Part shown: positions 41,584 through 49,325 of the stretch, in pieces
How the letters are laid out: the number at the start of each line of letters is the position of its first letter
Numbering within the stretch: the stretch's first letter is position 1
NCBI GenBank assembly: GCA_934532985.1
Contig: CAKTAV010000004.1
Coordinates: 124,001-188,000 of the forward strand
DNA length: 64,000 bases
Source: an uncultured Butyricicoccus sp.
Lineage (GTDB): Bacteria > Bacillota > Clostridia > Oscillospirales > Butyricicoccaceae
Reading direction: 5' to 3'
Notes under the pieces: generated by a model
Seen by the model: only the letters and a program-made list of their open reading frames with translations
The model's database searches: none
Told to the model about the DNA's origin: nothing
Made by a program: the position numbers and the translations under genes

Positions 41584-43076
41584 CAGATCTTCGACAGCAG
41601 ATCCGTAGAGTTCAGGATCTCTTCCTTGTCGATGACCAGGTCAAAGCGCGGCTTCTTGCCCTTGAGGGCAGCCAGCGGCTTCGGGATGTCCACGCCGGTC
41701 ATCTCATGCAGCTGATCCAGCAGCTCCACGCCGTCTGACGTCACCGTGCCGCCCAGCGCCGTGATAACGCTCTGGCAGAACTTATACGGGCTTGCGGTAG
41801 AAGCAATAACCGTCGGCGTTGTGTCGCCCGTGCGCGCGCGGTAATCCTCATATACGGCAACCGCTACCGCCGTGTGCGTGTCGCACAGATAGTTCTCCTG
41901 CTCGAACAGCTTGCGGATTGTCTGCTTCGTGCGGACGTCGTCGCAGCAGCCCGCCTCAAAGATCTCCTGAATCGGCTGATACATATCCGCCGGAACAGTA
42001 TAACTTCCGTCCTTTGCCAGCTGCTTCATCAGACTCTTGACCGCCTCATCATTATATCCAGAAGCCAAGAAGAGTAAACGCTCCAAATTGCTGGAAATCA
42101 GAATATCCATCGACGGAGAAATCGTCGTGTGGAACGGACGGTTGCGGTTATAGGTGCCCTTGCTGGCGAAGAAGTCCGTCAGAACGTTGTTCTCATTGGA
42201 TGCACAAATCAGCTTTGCGATCGGGATGCCCATCTCACGTGCAAAATAGGCCGCCAGAATGTTGCCGAAGTTGCCGGTCGGAACGCAGACGTTCATCGCC
42301 TCACCCATGGCTGCCTCGCCGCGTTCCAGCAGGTCGCAGTATGCCGAAACATAGTAGGCAATCTGCGGAACCAGACGACCCCAGTTGATCGAGTTGGCCG
42401 AGGACAGCATCATGCCCTGCTTGTCCAGCTTGGCAAGCGTGTCCGGATCAGTGAAGATCTTCTTTACCGCGCTCTGTGCATCGTCAAAGTTGCCGCGAAT
42501 CGCGCAAACCTGCACATTCTTGCCTTCCTGCGTCACCATCTGCAGCTTCTGCATCGTGCTGACACCGTCCACCGGATAGTACACCATGATCTTCGTGCCC
42601 TCTACGTCGGCAAAGCCGTCCAGCGCCGCCTTGCCGGTATCGCCCGACGTCGCAACCAGAATGCACGCCGTGCGCGTCTCTCCGGTCTTTTTCAGCGAAG
42701 CCGTCAGTAGATACGGCAGCATCTGAAGCGCCATGTCCTTGAACGCACAGGTCGGTCCGTGCCACAGCTCCAGAATATGTGCGCCGCTCTCCAGCTTTAC
42801 CAGCGGCGCTGTGTCCGCCGAGCCAAACTTCTCATCCGCATACGCCTTGGCAGCAAAGCCTTCCAGCTCCTCCGCCGAGAACTCCTCCAGATATTTTCCG
42901 ATAATCGCCGCACTGCGTCCGCGGTAATCCATCTTGCAGAGCGCGCGAATCTCGTCCTCGCTCAGCTTCGGAATTTCCGTCGGGCAAAACAGGCCGCCAT
43001 CCGGTGCAATGCCCATCGCAATGGCCTGCGCCGCAGAAACGGTTTCTTTTTGATTGCGTGTGCTAATATACTGCAT
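41583..43076 (-). CDS. thrC: Threonine synthase
   Basis: A 497-residue PLP enzyme converting O-phosphohomoserine to threonine. The N-terminal Tyr-Ile-Ser-Thr-Arg motif, the PLP-lysine context Gly-Pro-Thr-Cys-Ala-Phe-Lys-Asp-Met-Ala near residue 113 and the Ala-Thr-Ser-Gly-Asp-Thr-Gly-Lys-Ala-Ala phosphate loop are clear. GGAGG 7 bases before the ATG at 43076 decides the start; longer in-frame readings lie inside the dipeptidase gene. No hom or thrB is nearby. Confidence 0.95.
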   Translation of the reverse strand: MQYISTRNQKETVSAAQAIAMGIAPDGGLFCPTEIPKLSEDEIRALCKMDYRGRSAAIIGKYLEEFSAEELEGFAAKAYADEKFGSADTAPLVKLESGAHILELWHGPTCAFKDMALQMLPYLLTASLKKTGETRTACILVATSGDTGKAALDGFADVEGTKIMVYYPVDGVSTMQKLQMVTQEGKNVQVCAIRGNFDDAQSAVKKIFTDPDTLAKLDKQGMMLSSANSINWGRLVPQIAYYVSAYCDLLERGEAAMGEAMNVCVPTGNFGNILAAYFAREMGIPIAKLICASNENNVLTDFFASKGTYNRNRPFHTTISPSMDILISSNLERLLFLASGYNDEAVKSLMKQLAKDGSYTVPADMYQPIQEIFEAGCCDDVRTKQTIRKLFEQENYLCDTHTAVAVAVYEDYRARTGDTTPTVIASTASPYKFCQSVITALGGTVTSDGVELLDQLHEMTGVDIPKPLAALKGKKPRFDLVIDKEEILNSTDLLSKI

Positions 43077-43098
43077 AATAAACCTCCATGGGTCTGAA

Positions 43099-44040
43099 TT
43101 AACAAGTAAATTGTTCGCGGACAAAGCGCGCCGCGTTGTCATAAAATAGTTTTTGCCGTAGCGTTTCAGAATAGCCATGCCGCCGCATCTCGTTCTCCAG
43201 CGCTGCCATACTGCGAATATCCGATATTCCCTTCGGCAGACTGTCGCAGCCGTCGAAGTCCGCGCCAATCGCTAAGCTGTCCTCACCGCCCAGCTCCATC
43301 CAGTGATCGATATGCGGAAACAGATCAGCGATCCGTACCCGCCGCTTGGGTGCGACAAACGCCGCGTAGCCGTTGAGTCCAATGAGCCCACCGCGGCGTA
43401 CCAGCTCGCAAAACTGTTCGTCCCCCAGGTTACGCGAATGCGGACAAACCGCCGCACTGTTGGAGTGCGTCGCGCACACCGGCGCGTCCGTGATCTCCAT
43501 CAGATCCCAAAAGCCGCGCTCTGACAGGTGAGACACATCCGGAACAATGCCATTGCGTTCCAACGCGTGTACCAGCCGCTTTCCATCGGCGGTCAAACCC
43601 TTCCTCTGATCGCTCAGCGCACCGCAGGCATACAGCGAATCGTGATTCCACGCGAGTGTCACAATGCAGACACCGGCGTCCACCGCCGCGTAGAAATCCT
43701 CTTCGGATTGCAGCAGCTCCGCTCCCTCAATCGAGAGAAACGCTGCCGCTTTTCCCTGCCGTTCCGCTTCCGCCAAATCCGCCGCCGTGCAGCAGTGCAT
43801 CAGCTGCCCCGCCGCACTTCGGAATTGCTCCTGCGCCGTATCCAGCAGCTTGCGAAACATTCGGTGTGCGCTCTCCGCGTCGTTCAGCGGCTGGTCACCG
43901 CAATACAGCGCGAATACCTGCGCGTATTGATCAAAGCACTGCGCACGCTGCAAGTCAATGTGTCCCTCGCGCCGCAAGAGCGTGCCGCCATCGCGCGCAA
44001 TCGAAAACAGAGTATCGCAATGCAAATCAAAATATTTCAT
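43099..44040 (-). CDS. Membrane dipeptidase-type peptidase (M19)
   Basis: A 313-residue zinc dipeptidase of the renal dipeptidase family. The N-terminal Asp-Leu-His-Cys-Asp-Thr gives the first metal site; Ser-Ile-Glu-Gly-Ala-Glu, Pro-Asp-Val-Ser-His-Leu and Thr-His-Ser-Asn supply the others. Bacterial members cleave dipeptides, some with D-amino acids; the exact substrate is unknown. No signal peptide is present, so it is cytosolic. It overlaps yraN by 4 bases. Confidence 0.9.
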   Translation of the reverse strand: MKYFDLHCDTLFSIARDGGTLLRREGHIDLQRAQCFDQYAQVFALYCGDQPLNDAESAHRMFRKLLDTAQEQFRSAAGQLMHCCTAADLAEAERQGKAAAFLSIEGAELLQSEEDFYAAVDAGVCIVTLAWNHDSLYACGALSDQRKGLTADGKRLVHALERNGIVPDVSHLSERGFWDLMEITDAPVCATHSNSAAVCPHSRNLGDEQFCELVRRGGLIGLNGYAAFVAPKRRVRIADLFPHIDHWMELGGEDSLAIGADFDGCDSLPKGISDIRSMAALENEMRRHGYSETLRQKLFYDNAARFVREQFTC

Positions 44041-44393
44041 TCCATCGCCTCAAATGCATTCGGTATATGAACCACCCGTTGCAGCTGTGCGCTGCGGGAA
44101 ACATACACTTCGATCACGTCAAACCGCGGCTGCCGCCGTGTCTCATGCGTCATCAGCCATCGCTGCGCCGTAATCGTCAGCTTGCGCTGTTTCTGCGCCG
44201 TCACCGCCTGCGCCGGTGTGCCAAATCGGGTTCCGCTGCGCGTTTTTACCTCGACAAACACAAGATATGCTGCATCCTCTGCCACAAGATCTATCTCGCC
44301 ATAGCGGCAATGATAATTGCGATCCAGAATGCGAAAGCCATGTTGTTCAAGATATTCCGCCGCGTATTGCTCTCCCCGCTGTCCAACGGTCAT
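44037..44393 (-). CDS. YraN/UPF0102-family nuclease-fold protein
   Basis: A 118-residue protein with the restriction-endonuclease-like core Gly-Glu-Ile-Asp-Leu-Val-Ala and Val-Phe-Val-Glu-Val-Lys-Thr-Arg (an Asp and E-x-K site), preceded by Arg-Gly-Glu-Gln-Tyr-Ala-Ala. UPF0102 proteins are linked to DNA uptake or repair but poorly understood. Its usual neighbour rnhB is immediately upstream with a 4-base overlap. Confidence 0.9.
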   Translation of the reverse strand: MTVGQRGEQYAAEYLEQHGFRILDRNYHCRYGEIDLVAEDAAYLVFVEVKTRSGTRFGTPAQAVTAQKQRKLTITAQRWLMTHETRRQPRFDVIEVYVSRSAQLQRVVHIPNAFEAME

Positions 44394-45013
44394 CGGGACA
44401 ATACCTTTTTCAAAAAGCTTCGCCGATGAATCGGGCAGACACCGTATTGCTCAATCGCCGCATAGTGGGCTTTCGTGCCGTAGCCCTTGTGCTTTTCAAA
44501 GCCATACTGCGGATATTCCTCCGCCAGCTGGCGCATTTTGCGGTCTCGCGTGACCTTTGCCAAAATCGACGCCGCCGCAATCGAAAGCACCTTGGCGTCA
44601 CCGCCAATCACACATTCCGCCGGAATATCCAGCCCTTGAACGCGGTTGCCGTCAATCAGCGCGAAGTCCGCTGCAGCGTCCATATTTTCAATCGCACGGC
44701 GCATCGCCAAAAACGTCGCATTCAGAATATTGATCTCGTCAATCTCCGCCTCGCTCGCCTCACCGATGCCGTATGCCAGCGCATTTTCACGGACATAGTC
44801 AAAGAGCTGCTCGCGCTTTTTTTCTGACAGCTTCTTGGAATCGTTCACACCGGGAAGCTGTGTGCCCGGTGCCAGAATCACCGCCGCCGCGACCACCGGT
44901 CCCGCCAGCGGACCGCGTCCGGCCTCATCCACGCCGCACACAGCGGAGTAGCCCTGCGCACGAATGCGCTCCTCCTGCTCCATCGTCAGCAGCACCGGTT
45001 CGCGCGCGCTCAT
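44390..45013 (-). CDS. rnhB: Ribonuclease HII
   Basis: A 207-residue enzyme that nicks RNA in RNA-DNA hybrids and removes single ribonucleotides. The Gly-Val-Asp-Glu-Ala-Gly-Arg-Gly motif near residue 23 gives the catalytic Asp-Glu; a later Ile-Asp-Gly-Asn and the Lys-Val-Thr-Arg-Asp-Arg motif complete the site. It lies between rbgA and yraN, overlapping each by 4 bases, the usual Firmicute order. Confidence 0.96.
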   Translation of the reverse strand: MSAREPVLLTMEQEERIRAQGYSAVCGVDEAGRGPLAGPVVAAAVILAPGTQLPGVNDSKKLSEKKREQLFDYVRENALAYGIGEASEAEIDEINILNATFLAMRRAIENMDAAADFALIDGNRVQGLDIPAECVIGGDAKVLSIAAASILAKVTRDRKMRQLAEEYPQYGFEKHKGYGTKAHYAAIEQYGVCPIHRRSFLKKVLSR

Positions 45014-45894
45014 TCGGCAGCCTCCGCGTATTCCTCCGGCGTCTCCAGCGTGATGCGTCCGAGCTTGCCGCCGCGGTACTCGTCGAGCAAAATACGCGCC
45101 ATGCGCTCCGTGTCCAACTCACCGCCGGAAATCAGGAAACCGCGCTTGCGTGCCGCCCGCATAAGCAGCTCATAGCCGAGAAAATCCATCTCCTCGTCCG
45201 GCGACGGGAGTTCAATCTTATAGCGCTCCTTCAGCGATGCCAGAGCACGGTGATACAGAATCTCCATCAGCTTGCACGCCAGCGTTTCCACATCCAAAAT
45301 GTCATCTTTGATGGCGCCGGTTGACGCCAGATAAATACCCGTGCGCTCATCGTCCAGCTTGGGCCACAGAATGCCCGGCGTATCCAGCATCTCCAGACCG
45401 CCCGGCACACGGAACCACTGCTGTCCGCGCGTCACACCCGGCTTATCCGCCGCTTTCGCCGCTTTTTTGCCGAGTACCTTATTAATAAAAGTCGATTTTC
45501 CCACATTCGGGATGCCGACTACCATGACCTTAACCGCGCGTCCAATCTGCCCCTTTTGGTTCCACTGCTCAATTTTGTCAGCGAGCAGCGCGCGAACCGC
45601 CGCAGCGAACTGATTGACACCGGTGCCCTTTTTCGCGTCCGTCGTCAAAACCGCATAGCCCTTGCTTCGATAATATTCCATCCAGACCCGCGTCATATTG
45701 GGGTCCGCCAAATCAATTCGGTTTAAGATAATCATTCGCGGCTTGTCACCCGCAATCGAATCCATATCCGGATTGCGGCTGACCTGCGGAATACGGGCAT
45801 CTACCACTTCGCATACGGCGTCCACCCGTCCGATCTGTTCCTGCATCTGACGGCGCGTGCGCGTCATATGTCCAGGATACCATTGAATATTCAT
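45010..45894 (-). CDS. rbgA: Ribosome biogenesis GTPase
   Basis: A 294-residue circularly permuted GTPase (RbgA/YlqF) required for late assembly of the 50S subunit. Permutation shows in the order: the G4-like Asn-Arg-Ile-Asp (near residue 58) precedes the G1 loop Gly-Ile-Pro-Asn-Val-Gly-Lys-Ser-Thr (near 127) and the G3 Asp-Thr-Pro-Gly. The N-terminal Trp-Tyr-Pro-Gly-His-Met motif is typical. It is adjacent to lepB and rnhB, as in Bacillus. Confidence 0.96.
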   Translation of the reverse strand: MNIQWYPGHMTRTRRQMQEQIGRVDAVCEVVDARIPQVSRNPDMDSIAGDKPRMIILNRIDLADPNMTRVWMEYYRSKGYAVLTTDAKKGTGVNQFAAAVRALLADKIEQWNQKGQIGRAVKVMVVGIPNVGKSTFINKVLGKKAAKAADKPGVTRGQQWFRVPGGLEMLDTPGILWPKLDDERTGIYLASTGAIKDDILDVETLACKLMEILYHRALASLKERYKIELPSPDEEMDFLGYELLMRAARKRGFLISGGELDTERMARILLDEYRGGKLGRITLETPEEYAEAAE

Positions 45895-45909
45895 AACACC
45901 ACTTACTCC

Positions 45910-46491
45910 TTATTCCACCTTACCAATGCTGCTGAGCGGATAGATTCGGCACAGCACCTTGCCCAGTACATAGCGGGTATCCACCATGCCCAGCGGGCTG
46001 TAGCGGCTGTCGGTAGAATTATTGCGGTTATCTCCCATGACGAAAATACAGCCTTCCGGCACCGTCTGCGGGAACTCCATGTCGTACTGAACCTCTGTCT
46101 TTTCGGCGATATACGGCTCATCTAGAACTTCACCGTTTACACTGACTTCCCCCGTATCAAAATCAATGTCAATCGTGTCGCCCTCGGTAGCAATCACGCG
46201 CTTGACAATCGGGACGGGAAGAAATTCATCTTTCGTCAGAACAACAATGTCCCCCTTCTCCGGTGTGTACATAATATTCGACACCAAAAGCTGGTCACTG
46301 TCCTGCAATGTCGGCACCATGGAATGTCCGTCAACGCCAATGATTCGCACGCAGAATACAAATACAAGGATGACAACCATCAGGGAAATCAGCAGGGCTT
46401 CTCCCCAGTCAAATAACTCGCTTTGGAAGCGTCCGCGCTGTTCCGCTGCCTGTTCCGCTGCCTTTTCCTCTTTCTTTGCCATGAACCCCAT
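45910..46491 (-). CDS. lepB: Signal peptidase I
   Basis: A 193-residue membrane-anchored serine protease that removes signal peptides. A basic, charged N terminus leads to one membrane helix (about residues 32-52). The catalytic Ser is in Gly-His-Ser-Met-Val-Pro and the Lys in Ile-Val-Lys-Arg-Val-Ile; the Met-Gly-Asp-Asn-Arg-Asn-Asn-Ser-Thr-Asp-Ser box is intact. It heads the large lepB-to-phosphoesterase operon. Confidence 0.95.
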   Translation of the reverse strand: MGFMAKKEEKAAEQAAEQRGRFQSELFDWGEALLISLMVVILVFVFCVRIIGVDGHSMVPTLQDSDQLLVSNIMYTPEKGDIVVLTKDEFLPVPIVKRVIATEGDTIDIDFDTGEVSVNGEVLDEPYIAEKTEVQYDMEFPQTVPEGCIFVMGDNRNNSTDSRYSPLGMVDTRYVLGKVLCRIYPLSSIGKVE

Positions 46492-46515
46492 CCTTTCATC
46501 AAGGCATATACATTT

Positions 46516-46544
46516 ATATTAACCGTTTTGCGCGAAAATGGCAA
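46516..46544 (-). promoter_or_regulatory. Promoter of the lepB operon
   Basis: Minus-strand TTGCCA (46539-46544), 17-base spacer, TAATAT (46516-46521), about 20 bases before the start codon of lepB. Confidence 0.65.
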
Positions 46545-46584
46545 TGGTTTTCTCGCATTCCGTCTGAATTGATTAACAAAAAAC

Positions 46585-46613
46585 AAGAGAGAGAACAATT
46601 GTCCTCTCTCTTT
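46585..46613 (-). terminator. Terminator after rplS
   Basis: Stem AAGAGAGAG / CTCTCTCTT with a loop containing CAATTG, about 20 bases past the rplS stop; a short T run follows on the minus strand (TTGTTTTTTG). Confidence 0.65.
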
Positions 46614-46633
46614 GGGTTCCTGTATGGATCCAA

Positions 46634-46975
46634 TCAGATCTTTTCCTGAACCTTGGCCGCCTTGCCGACTCTGTTGCGCAGATAGTACAGCTTTGCGCGG
46701 CGAACCTTACCGTGACGGATAACCTCGAACTTGGCAATGTTCGGGGAATGTACCGGGAAGGTCTTCTCTACGCCGACACCGTACGAGATGCGTCGAACTG
46801 TGACGGTCTTGTTGATACCGCTATGCTTCATAGCGATGATGGTACCCTCGAAGATCTGAATTCTTTCGCGGTTACCTTCCTTGATCTTGGCGTGTACCTT
46901 TACAGTGTCGCCAACCTTGAGCTCCGGCAGGTCGGTCTTGATCTGCTGGTCTGCGAGAACCTTAACTAAGTCCAT
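46634..46975 (-). CDS. rplS: 50S ribosomal protein L19
   Basis: A 113-residue ribosomal protein at the 30S-50S interface. The Gly-Asp-Thr-Val-Lys-Val-His segment, Arg-Ile-Gln-Ile-Phe-Glu-Gly, Val-Arg-Arg-Ile-Ser-Tyr-Gly-Val-Gly-Val-Glu-Lys-Thr-Phe-Pro and the C-terminal Arg-Arg-Ala-Lys-Leu-Tyr-Tyr-Leu-Arg match L19 throughout. Unlike many bacteria the trmD-rimM genes are not beside it; it stands alone with its own promoter and leader. Confidence 0.98.
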   Translation of the reverse strand: MDLVKVLADQQIKTDLPELKVGDTVKVHAKIKEGNRERIQIFEGTIIAMKHSGINKTVTVRRISYGVGVEKTFPVHSPNIAKFEVIRHGKVRRAKLYYLRNRVGKAAKVQEKI

Positions 46976-47117
46976 CGTATAATACTCCTCTCAATCTAGA
47001 CAATCTTGCTTCTTTTAAAACCAATTTCGCACCGCCGTTGTGAACACCTGCGGTGTTCCGACGCCGCGACGGAAACGCCCTGCGTAACGCGGTGAGCAGA
47101 GGATTGCCCGTTTTCGA
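46976..47117 (-). promoter_or_regulatory. Structured rplS leader (possible L19 autoregulatory leader)
   Basis: The transcript leader is about 140 bases and GC-rich. It contains a perfect stem GAACACC / GGTGTTC (47042-47058) inside a larger CCG / CGG-rich arm. L19 leaders that sense ribosomal protein are known in Firmicutes; I cannot confirm membership in that family by eye. Confidence 0.45.
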
Positions 47118-47123
47118 ATAAAA

Positions 47124-47152
47124 ATTTTATCATAATTCCGTCCGAAAAGCAA
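47124..47152 (-). promoter_or_regulatory. Promoter of rplS
   Basis: Minus-strand TTGCTT (47147-47152), 17-base spacer, TAAAAT (47124-47129), with the start site near 47117. Confidence 0.6.
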
Positions 47153-47190
47153 GAGAAATCCGAAAATAACCCATCGAAAAAACATTTCCC

Positions 47191-47220
47191 TTGTGAAAAT
47201 TATACGATGTATGCTACACT
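47191..47220 (+). promoter_or_regulatory. Promoter of the GH13 amylase gene
   Basis: TTGTGA (47191-47196), 18-base spacer, TACACT (47215-47220) with TGC just before it, an extended -10. Confidence 0.55.
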
Positions 47221-47265
47221 ATATTTGGTGGTAATCACCAATCAAGAGAAGGAGGGATCACACGA

Positions 47266-48576
47266 ATGTGGGCCTACGAAAGTGTATTTTATCAGATCTA
47301 CCCCATCGGCTTTTGCGGTGCGCCCCGCCAGAACGACGGAATCACGGTAAACCGCATCGCCAAAGTCAAGGATTGGGCGGATCACATCGTATCCATCGGC
47401 TGCAACGCCGTCTATTTTTCCCCGGTGTTTGAATCCGACAATCACGGCTATGACACGCGGGATTTTCAGAAAATCGACTGCCGTTTGGGCACAAATAAGG
47501 ATTTTGCCGACATGTGCTGCACGCTGCACGACAAAGGAATCCGCATCGTCTTAGACGGTGTGTTCAACCACGTCGGCCGCGGCTTCTGGGCATTTCGTGA
47601 TGTTCAGGAAAAAAAGCAGACGTCCCCTTACAAGGACTGGTTTCATATCAGCTTTGAGGGCAATTCCGGCTACAACGACGGCTTCTGGTACGATGGCTGG
47701 GAAGGCCATTATGAGCTGGTCAAGCTCAATCTGCACAATGAGGAAGTCGTACAGTATCTGTTCGACAGCATCCGCAAATGGGTGGAGGAGTTCGATATCG
47801 ACGGTCTCCGTCTCGACGTCGCCTACTCCCTCGACAAAGGATTTTTGCACCGTCTGCGCTGCTTCTGCGATGAGTTAAAGCCGGATTTCTTCCTCGTCGG
47901 CGAGGTCATGAGCAGCGATTGCTCCCCGTTCTTAGAGGACGGCATGCTGCACTCCTGCACCAACTATGACTGCTATAAAGGTCTGTACTCCTCGTTCAAT
48001 TCCATGAACATGTTTGAGATCACGCACTCTCTCTTGCGTCAATTTGGCCCAGAGCAATGGACGCTCTATAAAGGCAAGCATCTCCTGTCCTTCGTGGACA
48101 ACCACGATGTCACCCGTGTCGCATCCATTTTGAACGATCCAAACCATCTGCCGCTGATCTACGCCCTCATGGTCGGCATGCCGGGCATTCCATGTATCTA
48201 TTACGGCAGCGAATGGGGAGCAGAAGGCATCAAGCAGCCGGGCAGCGACGACAATCTGCGCCCCTGCTTTGACGCACCGGTATCCAACCAACTTACGGAA
48301 TGGATTGCCAAGCTGGCAAAGGCAAAGCGCGAATCCAAAGCACTGTGCTATGGCGGATTTTTCAGCCGTCTGCTGACCAACAAGCAGGTCATTTTTGAAC
48401 GCGAATTCGAGGGAGAGCGCGTTATGGTCGCCATCAACGCTGATTCCGAACCGTTTATGGCACATTTTGACGCGCAAGCCGGACGAGCACAGGATCTTCT
48501 GACCGGAGCCATGCACGATTTCGGCGGTGGCTCGGAGCTTCCTCCATATTCCGCTGCCTACTGGAAGGTTTGCTAA
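47266..48576 (+). CDS. Cytosolic GH13 alpha-amylase-family glycosidase
   Basis: A 436-residue glycoside hydrolase family 13 enzyme. The four conserved regions are Asp-Gly-Val-Phe-Asn-His, Asp-Gly-Leu-Arg-Leu-Asp-Val-Ala (nucleophile Asp), Gly-Glu-Val-Met (acid/base Glu) and Phe-Val-Asp-Asn-His-Asp (transition-state Asp). No signal peptide, so it acts inside the cell, probably on imported maltodextrins (cyclomaltodextrinase/neopullulanase type); the exact activity is not readable. GAAGGAGGG precedes the ATG. No sugar transporter is adjacent. Confidence 0.9.
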   Translation: MWAYESVFYQIYPIGFCGAPRQNDGITVNRIAKVKDWADHIVSIGCNAVYFSPVFESDNHGYDTRDFQKIDCRLGTNKDFADMCCTLHDKGIRIVLDGVFNHVGRGFWAFRDVQEKKQTSPYKDWFHISFEGNSGYNDGFWYDGWEGHYELVKLNLHNEEVVQYLFDSIRKWVEEFDIDGLRLDVAYSLDKGFLHRLRCFCDELKPDFFLVGEVMSSDCSPFLEDGMLHSCTNYDCYKGLYSSFNSMNMFEITHSLLRQFGPEQWTLYKGKHLLSFVDNHDVTRVASILNDPNHLPLIYALMVGMPGIPCIYYGSEWGAEGIKQPGSDDNLRPCFDAPVSNQLTEWIAKLAKAKRESKALCYGGFFSRLLTNKQVIFEREFEGERVMVAINADSEPFMAHFDAQAGRAQDLLTGAMHDFGGGSELPPYSAAYWKVC

Positions 48577-48611
48577 TCCTCCTCCCAATCTCCAACCGAC
48601 AATAAAACAGG

Positions 48612-48660
48612 AACCGCTTTTTGCACGGCACATATACTGCTGTTGCGGAAAGCGGTTTTC
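48612..48660 (+). terminator. Partial terminator between the amylase gene and ytaF
   Basis: AACCGCTTT (48612-48620) pairs with AAAGCGGTT (48649-48657) across a 28-base loop that has some inner pairing, followed by TTTC. It may be a weak terminator. Confidence 0.5.
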
Positions 48661-48680
48661 TATATCGGGAGGAATGACAC

Positions 48681-49283
48681 ATGGATCTATTGATTATTCT
48701 CGCCGTTACAGCCGATGTGATGTTTGCCGCCGTTGCGTGCGGCGCATCCGGCATTCGCATTCAGCCGGTATCCTGTGCCGTTATGGCCTGTGTGAGCAGC
48801 GGCTTTATTATCCTGTCCGCTGCCGGAAGCAGTTATTTATTGCAGAATCTTCCAGAAAACACCGTCCGCTGGATCGGCTGTATCGCACTGGTGTTACTCG
48901 GTTTGGTACAAATCTTGGAGCGTCAATGGAGACAGTTTCTCTCCCTTCTGTCCGCCTTTCTTCCACGCTTTCTTCGGCATATGGCCACCCTGCCGCAAGA
49001 CTATACCAAAGCGGACTCCGACCAAAACCAGACGCTCTCACCGGCAGAGGCCTTTGTTCTCGCCATTCCTGTCTCGATTGATTCTCTCATCGGCGGTCTG
49101 AGCATTGTGACCGATGGTCCCGGCTTGGTTATCCGCTTTATCCTAGGCTTTCTCTGCGGCTACATTGCCGTATATTGCGGCAGCCGCATGGCCGCACGTA
49201 TTCCCATTCATAGTCAACGGATACGCTCCTCTCTGTGCGGCTCATTGCTGATCGCATTGGGCATCGCAAAGCGTGTTCTATAA
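48681..49283 (+). CDS. ytaF: Sporulation membrane protein YtaF (MntP-like fold)
   Basis: A 200-residue membrane protein with about six helices and the short, highly conserved motif Asp-Val-Met-Phe-Ala-Ala-Val-Ala-Cys-Gly in helix 1 and Pro-Val-Ser-Ile-Asp-Ser-Leu in helix 4, both seen in YtaF and related manganese-exporter-like proteins. A cytosolic loop near residues 95-125 is polar. In Bacillus it is a sporulation gene of unknown mechanism; MntP proper is a manganese exporter. Transport function here is inference. Confidence 0.75.
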   Translation: MDLLIILAVTADVMFAAVACGASGIRIQPVSCAVMACVSSGFIILSAAGSSYLLQNLPENTVRWIGCIALVLLGLVQILERQWRQFLSLLSAFLPRFLRHMATLPQDYTKADSDQNQTLSPAEAFVLAIPVSIDSLIGGLSIVTDGPGLVIRFILGFLCGYIAVYCGSRMAARIPIHSQRIRSSLCGSLLIALGIAKRVL

Positions 49284-49286
49284 CGA

Positions 49287-49314
49287 AAAAGATCCCGTAT
49301 ATCCGGGATCTTTT
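49287..49314. terminator. Bidirectional terminator between ytaF and the ABC-F gene
   Basis: Stem AAAAGATCCCG / CGGGATCTTTT with a TATATC loop and T runs on both strands. Confidence 0.85.
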
Positions 49315-49325
49315 ACCTAGTTACA

